A DNA stretch of 64,000 bases. It comes from Microbacteriaceae bacterium (GTDB taxonomy: Bacteria > Actinomycetota > Actinomycetes > Actinomycetales > Microbacteriaceae). Positions 43,852 through 59,125 of the stretch are shown in pieces. The translations under genes were made by a program, and so were the position numbers. The number at the start of each line of letters is the position of its first letter. Position 1 is the stretch's first letter. The stretch covers positions 62,001 through 126,000 of the forward strand of contig JAHBTA010000003.1 of the NCBI GenBank assembly GCA_019638805.1, in the 5' to 3' direction. The notes beneath the pieces are model-generated. The model was not told the origin of the DNA and made no database searches. It saw only the letters and a list, made by a program, of their open reading frames with translations.

Positions 43852-45798
43852 TCAGCAGTACTCCTCGGCCCAGCCGACCACGTTGGTCGATCCGGCCACC
43901 GAGCTCATGACCGACACATTCTGGTCGTTGTCGACCAGGCGCGAGGTCGTGACGGTGTCGAGGATGTCGCGCGCCGCATCCGCCACGCGCGTCACATCGG
44001 TGCGGATGCCGCTGGGCGACACGGTCGCGAGGGCATCCCAGCGATCCACGTACTCCTGGATGGCATCGATGGTGTCGGGGATCGAGGCCCCCGGCGGCGG
44101 GAAACCGAACGCCGGGGGCTGGATCATGTCCGGGTGCTCGGCGATGGTCGCGCAGAACTGCGCGCTGGAGGCCGCGATCTCGTCGTGCTGCCTGTCCTGA
44201 TCGAGCTGTCGGTACAAGGCGATCCCGGCGACGACCACGACGCCCGTCAACACGATCGACACGACCAGCGCGACGCGCACCAGCCGGTGCACCCAGCCGC
44301 GCATGCGCGAGCTCTGCGCCGCCGCCACGATCGAGGCGATAAGGCCGGCCGGCGGCACCAGGACGGCCAGGGCCAGCGCGATCTTCTCGACGATCGTGGA
44401 CTTGTCGAGGTTGGGTGTCTCGTCCACCTCGCCCTCGCCGCCCCCGAAGAACTGGGTTCCCGCGGTCGGATCGTCCGGGGGTGGGGGCTCGGGCAGCCGG
44501 GTGGATGCCGCGGCCGGGTACTCGGGGCGGCTCGCGGGCGGGGCGGTCGCCGGCGATGCCGCGAAGGGCTCCGCCGCGGCGGACTGCATGGGGAACGAGT
44601 CGGCCGGGAAGGTCGGCTCCGGCGCTGGCGGTGCGGCCGGTGCCGCTGAAGCTGCCGGCGCGGGCTGCGCTACCGGAGCGACCGGCTCCTGCGCCGGGAG
44701 TACGGGCGGCGGAGCGGCCGCGAGGTCCGCCGACGATACGGCTGGGTGCTCCTCGGTCTCGAGGCCGAACAGCGCCTTCATCGGGTCCTCGTCCGCCTCG
44801 GTCGACGCGGTGAAGGCCGCCAGCCCGGGATCGGGCGCCGGAGCGGCCTCGAACGCGGGTGCGGCAGGGTGCGCCTCGGGTGCGGGAGGCGCAGCCGTCG
44901 GCGGCGCCGGGTCGGGCACGAAAAGCGCCGCATACGGGTCATCCGCCGACGCGGCGGGCGCGGGAGCTTCGGGCGCTGAGGGAGCACTCGGTGGTTCGGG
45001 AGCGGCGGGTGCCTCGTGCGACGGCGGCAGCGGGGTCTCGAATGCCGGGGGCGCCGCGGGTGCGGCATCGAACACCGGAGCCGCCGCGGGAGACGTCGGC
45101 TCGGCCGGCGGCGGGAACCCGGCCGGAGCCTCCCCCGGAGCCGAGTACGCGGACGGGTCGAACGTCGGTGCCGCCGGAGCCGCCGGGGGCCCTGCTGACG
45201 GCGCGGGTGCGGACTCCCACGGGTGCGATGAGGGAGGCGCAGGGAAGAACGGCGTCCCGCTGGCAGCCGGAGCAGCGGGCGCATCCGCCGTCGGGAATGC
45301 CGGCGGCGCGGGGAATGCAGGCGGCGCAGGGAACGCGGAAGGCGAAACGGAGTCCGCCGGCGCCGTGTAGTCCGGTGCCCACGTCGGAGCGGGCGGAGGC
45401 GCGGACTCGAATGCCGGGGGCGCCATGGGCGCGGTCGGCGGAGGCGCGACGGGAGGCGCGGTCGGAGACGCAACGGGCGGCGCGGCCGGCGGGAAGGCGG
45501 GCAGGTCATCGGGCTGCGCGGGAGGCTGATACGAGGTCCGCGCCACCTGAGGACCGGGGAACTGCGGCTCAGAAGCCTGGGGCCCGGGGACCTGGGAACC
45601 GGGGACCTGCTGCACCGGGGGCTGCACAGGAGCCTGCGCGTCAGGGAACTGCGGCGCCTCGTACGGCATGGTCGGCGGAGCCGGGTCCGGGGGTGCCGGG
45701 CTCGCCGCGGGGGCGGCCGGCGCCTGCTCGGCGCGCGCCGTCTCGGCGAGCCAGCGCGCGAACTCGTCGTTCGCGTCGCCTCCTGACGTCGATTCCAC
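43852..45798 (-). CDS. Pro/Ala-rich membrane protein of unknown function
   Basis: The protein has 648 residues. Residues 1-20 are acidic (NDEFARWLAETAR). Residues 25-440 are an extremely Pro/Ala-rich disordered region with repeated PPAFPAPPAFP-like and PAAPPAPE-like stretches. Two membrane segments follow (about 477-498 IALALAVLVPPAGLIASIVAAA and 512-534 LVRVALVVSIVLTGVVVVAGIAL), then an extracytoplasmic domain of about 110 residues ending in two acidic helices and EEYC. The C-terminal domain could bind something at the cell surface. It is unrelated to anything I can name. It sits between tyrS and the rRNA operon. Confidence 0.7.
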   Translation of the reverse strand: MESTSGGDANDEFARWLAETARAEQAPAAPAASPAPPDPAPPTMPYEAPQFPDAQAPVQPPVQQVPGSQVPGPQASEPQFPGPQVARTSYQPPAQPDDLPAFPPAAPPVASPTAPPVAPPPTAPMAPPAFESAPPPAPTWAPDYTAPADSVSPSAFPAPPAFPAPPAFPTADAPAAPAASGTPFFPAPPSSHPWESAPAPSAGPPAAPAAPTFDPSAYSAPGEAPAGFPPPAEPTSPAAAPVFDAAPAAPPAFETPLPPSHEAPAAPEPPSAPSAPEAPAPAASADDPYAALFVPDPAPPTAAPPAPEAHPAAPAFEAAPAPDPGLAAFTASTEADEDPMKALFGLETEEHPAVSSADLAAAPPPVLPAQEPVAPVAQPAPAASAAPAAPPAPEPTFPADSFPMQSAAAEPFAASPATAPPASRPEYPAAASTRLPEPPPPDDPTAGTQFFGGGEGEVDETPNLDKSTIVEKIALALAVLVPPAGLIASIVAAAQSSRMRGWVHRLVRVALVVSIVLTGVVVVAGIALYRQLDQDRQHDEIAASSAQFCATIAEHPDMIQPPAFGFPPPGASIPDTIDAIQEYVDRWDALATVSPSGIRTDVTRVADAARDILDTVTTSRLVDNDQNVSVMSSVAGSTNVVGWAEEYC

Positions 45799-45885
45799 AA
45801 CTCCTCCTAACCCGCCAAGCCTAAGTCACGGCACGGCGAAGACTACGGACGCTCGGCTCTCACGCGAGCGTCGCCGACGACTGCG

Positions 45886-47184
45886 TCAGGCCGGAAGCAC
45901 CCCGGCCAGGGTCTTCTTCCCGCGCCGCAGCACGGACACTCCCCCGGCGAGCCCGGCACCGCCGAGCGTCGCCGCCGCGTCCTCCACGCGGACATTGTTC
46001 AGGTACACGCCGCCCTGCTCGATCGCGCGACGAGACTCTCCCAGGCTCGAGGTGAGCCCGGCATCCACGAGTAGTTGCGCGATGGTCTCGCCTCCGGCGG
46101 CCGTGGCGCTGGGGAGTTCGGCGATCGCGGCGCGCAGGGTCTGCTCGTCCAGTGCGGTCAGGTCGCCCTGCCCGAAGAGCGCCTCCGACGCGGCGATCAC
46201 AGAATCCGTCGCCTCCTGCCCGTGCACCAGGGTGGTCACATCGCGCGCGAGCACGCGCTGCGCCTCCCGCCGGAACGGCTCGGCCGCGACCTGCGCCTCG
46301 AGCTCCTCGATCTCGGCGCGCGACAGGAAGGTAAAGATCTTGAGCCGGGCGATCACGTCCGCATCATCGGTGTTGAGCCAGAACTGGTAGAACGCGTAGG
46401 GGGTGGTGAGGGCCGCATCCAGCCACACCGCGTTGCCCTCGCTCTTGCCGAACTTGGTGCCGTCGCTGTTGGTGATGAGCGGCGTCCCGATCGCGTGCGC
46501 GGTCGCGCCCTCGGCCTTGTGGATGAGGTCGGTGCCACTGGTCAGGTTGCCCCACTGATCGCTGCCCCCGGTCTGCAGCACGCAGCCGTACTGGCGGTAG
46601 AGCTCCAGGAAGTCGAAGCCCTGCAGGATCTGGTAGCTGAACTCGGTGTACGAGATGCCCGCGTCGGAGGCCAGTCGCGCCGCGACCGCGTCCTTCTTGA
46701 GCATGGTGCCCACGCGGTAGAACTTGCCGACGTCGCGCAGGAAGTCGATGGCGCTGAGGCCCTCGGTCCAGTCCAGGTTGTTGACCATGCGCGCCGCGTT
46801 GGCGCCGCCGAACTGCTCGTCGCCCTCGAACGACAGGAAGCGCTCGATCTGGGCGCGCAGGTAGCCCACCCACTCGGCCACGGTGTCCTTGGTGTTGAGA
46901 GTGCGCTCGGCCGAGGGGCGCGGATCGCCGATGAGGCCCGTGGAGCCGCCCACCAGACCCAGCGGCTTATGGCCCGCGAGCTGGATGCGGCGCATCGTGA
47001 GCAACTGCACCAGGTTCCCGAGGTGGAGGCTCGGAGCCGTCGGATCGAAGCCGCAGTAGAAGGTGATGGGCTCCCCCGCGAGCAGCGCCTTGAGCTCGGC
47101 CGCGTCGGTGGAGACGTGAACCAGGCCGCGCCAGTTCAGTTCCTCCCAGACGTCGTCGAAGGAGGCGTCGTTCCGCTGCGGCAT
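45886..47184 (-). CDS. tyrS: Tyrosyl-tRNA synthetase
   Basis: This 432-residue class I synthetase has the HIGH variant HLGN in PSLHLGNLVQL, TGGSDQWGN for tyrosine binding, the KMSKS variant KFGKS, and a C-terminal S4 domain (TSSLGESRRAIEQGGVYLNN). ATG 47184 has GGAGGG ahead of it. It is divergent from the DUF2207 gene. Confidence 0.95.
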   Translation of the reverse strand: MPQRNDASFDDVWEELNWRGLVHVSTDAAELKALLAGEPITFYCGFDPTAPSLHLGNLVQLLTMRRIQLAGHKPLGLVGGSTGLIGDPRPSAERTLNTKDTVAEWVGYLRAQIERFLSFEGDEQFGGANAARMVNNLDWTEGLSAIDFLRDVGKFYRVGTMLKKDAVAARLASDAGISYTEFSYQILQGFDFLELYRQYGCVLQTGGSDQWGNLTSGTDLIHKAEGATAHAIGTPLITNSDGTKFGKSEGNAVWLDAALTTPYAFYQFWLNTDDADVIARLKIFTFLSRAEIEELEAQVAAEPFRREAQRVLARDVTTLVHGQEATDSVIAASEALFGQGDLTALDEQTLRAAIAELPSATAAGGETIAQLLVDAGLTSSLGESRRAIEQGGVYLNNVRVEDAAATLGGAGLAGGVSVLRRGKKTLAGVLPA

Positions 47185-47222
47185 CCCTCCAGGGTACCGG
47201 GCCCCGCCGGTAGGCTCGCACC

Positions 47223-49097
47223 GTGCCCCGACGCCTCCCGCGCCCGCTCGCCGCCGTCGCCGCCCTGGTGCTGTCCCTCGGGGTCGCCGCCATCGCCGTC
47301 CCCGCCGCCTCGCCCGCCGCCGCCGCGCCCGAGCGCCCGGCCGGGGTCGACGACTTCGCGTTCGACTCATTCGACGCGCAGTACTACCTCGGTGTCGACG
47401 ACTCGGGCCTCTCGACCCTGCGGACGGTCGAGACGCTCGTCGCGGTCTTCCCCGCCATCGACCAGAACCGCGGGATCGTGCGCTACATCCCGATGTCGTA
47501 CGGCGCCGACCCGTGGGACCCGAAGCGCGTCGACACGCAGGTGCACGTGACGAGCGTCACCGACGAGAACGGCGACCCGGTCGTCTACGAGACCTTCGAC
47601 GACGGGTACGGTTTCCTCGGGGTGTCCATCGACGACGACACCTACAAGCACGGTCGGCACACCTACGTCATCGAGTACACGCAGCGCGATGTCACCAGGT
47701 ACTTCGCGAACACCGACGACGACGAGTTCTACTGGGACCTCAACGGCACCGGGTGGAGCCAGCCGTTCGGCAGCGTGTCGGGCACCGTGCACCTGGATGA
47801 CGGGCTCGCCTCCGCGCTCAACGGCCAGACCTCCTGCTACTGGGGCTACGAAGGCGACGACGAGCCGTGCGAGCTGAACCGCTCGGGCGACCAGTTCACC
47901 GTCACGCAGCGCGACCTCGCCGCGCACCAGAACGTCACGATCGCGATCGGCTTCGCGCCCGGCACCTTCGCCCCGGGCACGCGGGTCGAGGAGCACCCGA
48001 TCGTGACCGTGCTGCCCTGGATCCTGCTGGGCGTGCTCGGTCTCATCGCGGTGGCCATCGTGATCCTGCGCAGCGCCGTGTGGCGGCACGCACCCGGGCG
48101 CGGCATCGTCGTGCCGCAGTACGAGGGGCCCGAGGTCATCGGCGTGATGCCGGCGGCCGCGTTCCTGGGTCAGGGCGGGCGAGCCCTCGCGGCGCAGTTC
48201 GTGCAGTTCGCGGTCTCGGGTCTTGCGCGGCTCATCGAGGATCCGAACGCCCCGGAGGATCGCCGCTACCGCCTCGAACTGCTCGACCTGGCGCAGGCCG
48301 ACGGCCGGGACGACGACGCGGCGGCGCGGAAGATCTTCGGCAAGGGTGCCAAGCGTGAGACCGTCGTGCTCTACCGCGGCGACCGCAAGCTGGGCGACCG
48401 GATCGCGTCGCTGCTCACGATGAGCCGTGCGGTTCCGAAGGCGCGTGGCCTCCTCGAGAAGAAGACCAGCCCGGTGACGAAGCTGTTGCGCTGGCCGGCC
48501 TTCGCGTGCTTCCTCGGAGGGTGGTTCGTCGTGTTCTGGGCGGGCGCGCAGAACGTGGCCAGCGGCATCCTGACGGCTCAGTTGCTCGCGATCATCGTGG
48601 GTTCGCTCGTGCTCATCGGCTTCGGGGGCGTGCCCGAGCGCCGCACGCAGCTCGGGTCCGAGGTGCTCGAGCATCTGCAGGGCCTGCGCGACTACCTCGC
48701 GCTGGCCGAGGAGGACCGGCTGCGCGTGCTGCAGAGCCCGCAGGGGGCGCAGCGCTCGCGCGTCGACCCGCGCGATGACGCGGCCGTGGTGCGGCTCTAC
48801 GAGAAGCTCCTGCCCTGGGCCATCGTGTGGGGCGTCGAGCGGGAGTGGAACGACGTGCTCGGCGACCGGTACGAGCGCACGCAGATCGCTCCGACCGATT
48901 CGGTGCGGCTGAGCTCGGGGATCTCGGGGCTCGGCGCCTTCTCGACGAGCATCCAGACCACGAGCTTCTCGCAGACCGTGTCGTCGAGTTCGAGCGGTTC
49001 GTACTCGAGCTCGGGCGGCAGCAGCTTCTCGGGCGGATCCTCCGGCGGCGGGTTCTCGGGCGGTGGAGGCGGCGGAGGCGGGGGCGGGGGTCGCTGA
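47223..49097 (+). CDS. DUF2207-family membrane protein
   Basis: This 624-residue protein has a signal peptide at about 1-34 (cleavage near ASPAAA), then a DUF2207 extracellular domain at about 40-250 (VETLVAVFPAIDQNRGIVRYIPMSY, YVIEYTQRDVTRYF). A membrane segment near 260-285 and a hydrophobic pair near 420-465 follow, and the tail is Ser/Gly-rich, ending in a run of Gly. The family's function is unknown. GTG 47223 lies 6 bases after TAGGCT, so the transcript is probably leaderless. The Gly-rich tail is typical of the family. Confidence 0.85.
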   Translation: MPRRLPRPLAAVAALVLSLGVAAIAVPAASPAAAAPERPAGVDDFAFDSFDAQYYLGVDDSGLSTLRTVETLVAVFPAIDQNRGIVRYIPMSYGADPWDPKRVDTQVHVTSVTDENGDPVVYETFDDGYGFLGVSIDDDTYKHGRHTYVIEYTQRDVTRYFANTDDDEFYWDLNGTGWSQPFGSVSGTVHLDDGLASALNGQTSCYWGYEGDDEPCELNRSGDQFTVTQRDLAAHQNVTIAIGFAPGTFAPGTRVEEHPIVTVLPWILLGVLGLIAVAIVILRSAVWRHAPGRGIVVPQYEGPEVIGVMPAAAFLGQGGRALAAQFVQFAVSGLARLIEDPNAPEDRRYRLELLDLAQADGRDDDAAARKIFGKGAKRETVVLYRGDRKLGDRIASLLTMSRAVPKARGLLEKKTSPVTKLLRWPAFACFLGGWFVVFWAGAQNVASGILTAQLLAIIVGSLVLIGFGGVPERRTQLGSEVLEHLQGLRDYLALAEEDRLRVLQSPQGAQRSRVDPRDDAAVVRLYEKLLPWAIVWGVEREWNDVLGDRYERTQIAPTDSVRLSSGISGLGAFSTSIQTTSFSQTVSSSSSGSYSSSGGSSFSGGSSGGGFSGGGGGGGGGGGR

Positions 49098-49190
49098 CGT
49101 CCCGCGCGGGAAATTTCTGACCCAATTGGGACAGATCAGGCGCGACCGACCGCAAAATGCGTCAGGGATCTCGCGTCAGGGATCCGAGGT

Positions 49191-52386
<3,196 letters not shown>

Positions 52387-52430
52387 CAGTTGCTTCTCCT
52401 TGGGATCGTTGTCGAGTTTAGAGTTGGTCC

Positions 52431-52964
52431 ATGTCCGATCAGAGCCAGCCCCCCGTGCCGCCGGTGCCGCCGCCCGTGCCCCAGCCCGTCGCCCAGCCGC
52501 AGTACGGGGAGTACGCCCCGGGCTACGTGCCGCCGGCTCCGGGCACCGCCGCGCCGCCCGCCGCACCCGCGCAGACCTACGGCGTCGCCCCGCAGCAGCC
52601 GGGCCGCACGCGCAAGACGTGGGATCTGGTGCTGACCGTCGTGCTCTACGTGCTGGGGTTGTTCGGAATGCTCATCGGGGTCTTCTACGGATTCGTCTTC
52701 TCCGACCCCGCCATGCTCAATCAGGCGCTGCAGCAGCAGGGCTACGGACCCATCACGGGCGGCACCGGCGCGGCGCCGGCCGTGCTCATCGCGAGCCACG
52801 TGATCCTGTACCTCATCGCGATCGGCGGCTCGCTGCCCCTGCTCATCTCGAAGCGCGTCGCTTTCTGGGTACCGCTGGCGTGCGGTGTCATCGCGGCCAT
52901 CGTGTTCTGGGGCACACTCTTCGCGGTCATCGCATCCGCGCCCGGGGTGCTGCCCACCAACTGA
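52431..52964 (+). CDS. DUF6264-like small membrane protein
   Basis: The protein has 177 residues. An N-terminal Pro-rich cytoplasmic segment (1-60) is followed by three membrane segments (about 67-90 [23 protein letters not shown], 117-137, 148-172). This matches the DUF6264 proteins of Microbacteriaceae, from memory. Function unknown. It is divergent from argG and its stop is 5 bases from the end of argF. Confidence 0.75.
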   Translation: MSDQSQPPVPPVPPPVPQPVAQPQYGEYAPGYVPPAPGTAAPPAAPAQTYGVAPQQPGRTRKTWDLVLTVVLYVLGLFGMLIGVFYGFVFSDPAMLNQALQQQGYGPITGGTGAAPAVLIASHVILYLIAIGGSLPLLISKRVAFWVPLACGVIAAIVFWGTLFAVIASAPGVLPTN

Positions 52965-52969
52965 CGCGC

Positions 52970-55093
<2,124 letters not shown>

Positions 55094-55101
<8 letters not shown>

Positions 55102-55969
55102 CGGGCACCACCTCCGTGCCGATGCCCGAATCGGTGAAGACCTCGAGCAGGATCGCGTGCGGACGCCGGCCATCGATGATCGCGGCCTTGGGCACGCCCC
55201 CCTCGACCGCCTCCAGGCACGCGGTCATCTTGGGGATCATGCCGCTCTCGAGCTTCGGCAGCATGGTCGTGAGCTCGCGCGTGCCGATGACCGAGACGAG
55301 CGAGTCGCGATCCGGCCAGTCGCGGTACAGGCCCTCGACGTCGGTCAGCACCACGAGCTTGGCCGCCCCGAGCGCGATCGCGAGGGCAGCGGCGGCCGAG
55401 TCGGCGTTGACGTTGAGCGACTGGCCGGGGACGTCGCCGTCGGGCGCGATCGAGGACACCACCGGGATGCGGCCCTCCGCGATCACGGACCGCACGGCTG
55501 CCGGGTCCACACCCACGACCTCGCCCACGAGCCCGATGTCGACGACCTCGCCGTCGACCGTCGCACCGCGGCGCCGGCCCCGGAAAAGCCCGGCGTCCTC
55601 CCCCGAGACCGCCGAGGCGAGCGGGCCGTGCTCGTTGATGAGCGACACCAGCTCGCGGCTCACCTGACCGGTGAGCACCATGCGCACCACGTCCATGGCC
55701 TCCGGGCTCGTGACCCGGTAGCCGCCCACGAACTCGCTGGGGATGCCCAGCCGGTCGAGCATGGCCGAGATCTGTGGCCCGCCCCCGTGCACGACGACCG
55801 GCAGGATGCCCACCGTGCGCAGGTACACCATGTCCTGCGCGAAGGCGCGCTTGAGGTCGTCGTCGACCATGGCGTTGCCGCCGAACTTGACCACCATGAC
55901 CTCGCCGGCGAAGCGGCGCAGCCACGGGAGGCTCTCGAGGAGCATGCTCGTCTTGTCGTCGGGGCTCAC
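55094..55969 (-). CDS. argB: Acetylglutamate kinase
   Basis: This 291-residue kinase has [33 protein letters not shown] and [29 protein letters not shown]. The N-terminal helix [18 protein letters not shown] resembles arginine-sensitive hexameric forms. The GTG start at 55969 overlaps the argJ stop (GTGA). Confidence 0.95.
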
Positions 55970-57129
55970 GAGCTGTACGCCGAGTTCTCGTGCACGTAGT
56001 CGTGCGTCAGGTCGTTGGTCCACACGGTCGCGGAGGCGTTGCCGGCGTGCAGCTCGAGCTGCAGCAGCAGGGTGCGCGGGGTCAGGTCGACCTCCTCGCG
56101 CGGTCGGTCGGGCGCACCCTTCGCGCACACCCGCACGCCGTTCATCGACACGTCCACGTCGTACGGGTCGAACGCGGCGCGCGTCGTGCCGATCGCGGCC
56201 AGCACTCGGCCCCAGTTGGGGTCGTTGCCGAAGACCGCGGCCTTGAACAGGTTGTTGCGGGCGATCGCCCGCCCGACCTCGACGGCGTCGTCCTCGGTCG
56301 CGGCGCCCGCGACCTCGATGACGATGTCGTGGCTCGCGCCCTCGGCGTCGCGCTGCAGCTGCCCGGCCAGATCGACGCACACCTCGGCGAGCGCCGCCGC
56401 GAAGACCTCCGCGTCGGGGGCGATGCCGGATGCGCCGCTCGCCAGGAGCGTGACCTGGTCGTTGGTCGACATGCAGCCGTCCGAGTCGAGCCGGTCGAAG
56501 CTCACGCGCGTCGCCGCGCGCAGCGCCGCGTCGAGCTGCGCGGCGTCGAGCACCGCGTCGGTCGTGATGACCACGAGCATGGTCGCGAGTCCGGGCGCGA
56601 GCATCCCCGCGCCCTTGGCCATGGCGCCGATGCGCCACCCGTCGCGATCGAGGGCGACCGTCTTCGGGACGGTGTCGGTCGTCATGATGGCGCGCGCGGC
56701 ATCCGCCCCGCCGTCGGCGTCGAGCGCCGCGGCCGCTGCGGCCACGCCCGGCAGCAGCTTCTCGCGGTCGAGCTGGTCCCCGATGAGCCCGGTCGAGCAC
56801 ACCAGCACGTCGCCCGCGCTCACCCCGAGCGACTCCGCCACCGCCTCGGCCGTGAGGTGCGTGGTCTGGAAGCCCTCGGCGCCCGTGAAGCAATTCGCCC
56901 CGCCCGAGTTGAGCACGATCGCGGCGACCGTGCCGTCGGCGATGACCTGCTTCGACCAGATGACCGGGTTGGCCTGCGCGCGGTTGCTCGTGAAGACCGC
57001 GGCCGCGTTCTGCAGGGGCCCGCGGTTGACGACGAGCGCGAGATCGGGCGCCCCGCTGGACTTGAGACCGCAGGCGACCCCGGCCGCCTCGAAACCCGCG
57101 GGGTGGGTGGTGGCGGCCGAACCGCTCAT
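55966..57129 (-). CDS. argJ: Bifunctional ornithine acetyltransferase/N-acetylglutamate synthase
   Basis: This 387-residue self-cleaving enzyme has the cleavage and nucleophile site ATML in [17 protein letters not shown], plus [11 protein letters not shown]. It recycles the acetyl group from acetylornithine to glutamate. It overlaps argC by 4 bases. Confidence 0.95.
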   Translation of the reverse strand: MSGSAATTHPAGFEAAGVACGLKSSGAPDLALVVNRGPLQNAAAVFTSNRAQANPVIWSKQVIADGTVAAIVLNSGGANCFTGAEGFQTTHLTAEAVAESLGVSAGDVLVCSTGLIGDQLDREKLLPGVAAAAAALDADGGADAARAIMTTDTVPKTVALDRDGWRIGAMAKGAGMLAPGLATMLVVITTDAVLDAAQLDAALRAATRVSFDRLDSDGCMSTNDQVTLLASGASGIAPDAEVFAAALAEVCVDLAGQLQRDAEGASHDIVIEVAGAATEDDAVEVGRAIARNNLFKAAVFGNDPNWGRVLAAIGTTRAAFDPYDVDVSMNGVRVCAKGAPDRPREEVDLTPRTLLLQLELHAGNASATVWTNDLTHDYVHENSAYSS

Positions 57130-58172
57130 GGTGCGACTCCGTTCACGGGGAGGCCCAGCGTCTCAGGGAAGCCGAGCGCGAGGTTGGCGGACTGGATGGC
57201 GGCGCCCGCCGTGCCCTTGACCAGGTTGTCGATCGCGCTCACCGCGACGACCCGGCCCGCGTTCTCGTCGACAGCGAGCCCGATGAGGCAGGTGTTCGCG
57301 CCCGTGGTGTCGCCCGAGCGCGGGAAGGCACCGGTCGGCAGCACGTGCACGAAAGGCTCGTCCGCGTAGGCCTCGGTCCACGCGGCGCGCACCCGCTCGG
57401 GCGTGACACCCGCCGCGAGTCGCGCGGTCGAGGTGGCCAGGATGCCGCGCGCCATCGGCACGAGCACGGGCGTGAACGAGATGGTGGCGCCCGCACCCCC
57501 GGCGTACTCGAGGTTCTGCACGATCTCGGGCGTGTGCCGGTGGATGCCGCCCACCTGATACGCGGACGCCGAGCCCGCGATCTCGCTGGCCAGCAGATCG
57601 GTGCGCAGGCTCTTGCCCGCACCCGACGTCCCGACGGAGAGCACCGCCACCAGGTCGCGGGGTTCGATGACGCCGGCCGCGATGCCCGGTGCCAGGCCGA
57701 GGGTGATGGCGGTCACGTTGCACCCCGGGACCGCGACCCGTGTCGCGCCGCGCAGGGCCTCGCGCTGGCGGGTGCCCGCGGCATCCACCAATTCGGGCAG
57801 GCCGTACGTCCAGGCGCCGTGGTACTCGCCCCCGTAGAACGCGGCCCACGCCTCGGGCGAGCTCAGCCGGTGGTCGGCGCCGCAGTCGATGGCGACCACG
57901 TCGTCGGGAAGCTGCGCGGTGATCGCGCCGGACGCGCCGTGCGGCAGCGCGAGGAAGACCAGGTCGGCACCGGCCAGCACGGCGGGCGTGGTCTCGGCCA
58001 GGACCAGGTCGCGGTACGCGGTCAGGTGCGGGTGCACCGCGGCGAGGGGCTGGCCGGCGTTCTGGTTCGCCGTGACGACGGTCACCTCGAACTCGGGGTG
58101 CACGGAGAGCAGGCGCAGCAGTTCGCCGCCTGCGTAGCCGCTGGCGCCGGCTACTGCTACGGAGAGGGGCAT
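57126..58172 (-). CDS. argC: N-acetyl-gamma-glutamyl-phosphate reductase
   Basis: This 348-residue enzyme has the NADP motif [14 protein letters not shown] and the active Cys in [13 protein letters not shown]. It is the first gene of the minus-strand argCJBDF operon. I see no argR and no clear ARG box in the window. Confidence 0.95.
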   Translation of the reverse strand: MPLSVAVAGASGYAGGELLRLLSVHPEFEVTVVTANQNAGQPLAAVHPHLTAYRDLVLAETTPAVLAGADLVFLALPHGASGAITAQLPDDVVAIDCGADHRLSSPEAWAAFYGGEYHGAWTYGLPELVDAAGTRQREALRGATRVAVPGCNVTAITLGLAPGIAAGVIEPRDLVAVLSVGTSGAGKSLRTDLLASEIAGSASAYQVGGIHRHTPEIVQNLEYAGGAGATISFTPVLVPMARGILATSTARLAAGVTPERVRAAWTEAYADEPFVHVLPTGAFPRSGDTTGANTCLIGLAVDENAGRVVAVSAIDNLVKGTAGAAIQSANLALGFPETLGLPVNGVAP

Positions 58173-58419
58173 GGATCAGCCTTCGGTTCGACGGGTCGGG
58201 GTGTGATCAACGGCGACGTCGCGAAGGTGCTGACGGTTCAGCGCAGCGGCGTCGCCCCGAGTCGGCGAGCACGGCGGATACGACGGGCGACCATGCCCGA
58301 GATGTCGTTCCGCGTCAGATCCACGTCGCCACCTTATCGGGACGAGGCCGCGCGACGCTAATCTGGGAGATGCTGCGGACCCGCGAGTGGTCCGCCGGAA
58401 ACGAAAGAGGACCCCATTC
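58173..58419. promoter_or_regulatory. Divergent promoter region of argC and the DUF937 gene
   Basis: These 247 bp lie between the two divergent starts. AAAGAGG near 58404 is the ribosome-binding site of the plus-strand gene. I could not pick out a convincing ArgR palindrome, leader peptide or T-box-like structure. Confidence 0.4.
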
Positions 58420-58986
58420 ATGGCTGATCTCAACGCGCTGCTCGACGTGATCCCGGTCGGCGACATCGCCAAGCAGCTCGGGATCGACGAGAACGTCGCC
58501 GAGCTGGCGGTCAAGCAGGTGCTCCCCGGACTCGTGGGCGGCCTCGCGGCCAACGCGCACGACGACCGCGGGCAGGAGGTGCTGGGCAACGTGCTCAAGC
58601 ACCACAACACGGGGGTCGCGCGCTCGGTCGACGAGGTCGACACGGAGGACGGCGAGAAGATCGTCCGCAACGTGTTCGGCGACAACACCGACAAGGTAGT
58701 CGACAAGCTCGCGAACAAGGCGTCCTCGAGCGGCAGCGACATCACCGGCGAGATCATCAAGCAGGTGCTGCCGATCGTCGCGCCCATCGTGCTCTCGTGG
58801 CTCGCGAACCAGTTCCTGGGCGGCGGGTCGAGCTCGAGCTCGTCCAGCGCGGCGGCCGAGCCGGCCGAGTCCTCGAGCTCGAGCGGCGGCATCGGCGACC
58901 TGCTCGGCGGGCTGCTCTCCAGCCCGCAGGGCCAGGAGATCGCGGGTGACCTGCTCGGCGGCCTCCTCGGCGGCGGCAAGCGCTAG
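58420..58986 (+). CDS. DUF937-family protein
   Basis: This 188-residue protein begins MADLNALLDVIPVGDIAKQLGID. Residues 10-100 match the DUF937 helical pattern (VAELAVKQVLPGLVGGLAANAHDD, GQEVLGNVL). Ser-rich linkers separate this from Gly/Leu motifs (IGDLLGGLLSS, DLLGGLLGGGKR) like those in YidB-type proteins. Function unknown. ATG 58420 has AAAGAGG ahead of it. Confidence 0.8.
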   Translation: MADLNALLDVIPVGDIAKQLGIDENVAELAVKQVLPGLVGGLAANAHDDRGQEVLGNVLKHHNTGVARSVDEVDTEDGEKIVRNVFGDNTDKVVDKLANKASSSGSDITGEIIKQVLPIVAPIVLSWLANQFLGGGSSSSSSSAAAEPAESSSSSGGIGDLLGGLLSSPQGQEIAGDLLGGLLGGGKR

Positions 58987-58998
58987 CCCAGCATTTCG

Positions 58999-59050
58999 TC
59001 ACGGCTCCCTCCGTGACCTCAGGGACCCTCGCGCGCGGGGGTCCCTGAGG
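58999..59050. terminator. Tandem hairpins, bidirectional terminator
   Basis: GTCACGG/CCGTGAC (58999-59016, 4-base loop) is followed by a perfect 12-bp stem CCTCAGGGACCC/GGGTCCCTGAGG (59017-59050, 10-base loop). It lies between the convergent DUF937 gene and pheT. Confidence 0.8.
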
Positions 59051-59057
59051 GCGTTAA

Positions 59058-59101
59058 GGGGTCCGTGGGCGGGCGGGGTCCGTGGGGGCGGGGTCCGTGG
59101 G
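59058..59101. repeat. Short GC-rich direct repeats after the terminator
   Basis: GGGGTCCGTGGG occurs three times (59058, 59075, 59090), with part of the motif resembling the terminator arm. It is probably slippage-derived; no function is suggested. Confidence 0.6.
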
Positions 59102-59125
59102 CGGAGGCTTGCTCCCAGCGGGCAG

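Noticed and set aside
58173..58419. ArgR box, leader peptide or T-box riboswitch ahead of argC
   Set aside because: No convincing palindrome, antiterminator pairing or Arg-rich short frame could be shown.
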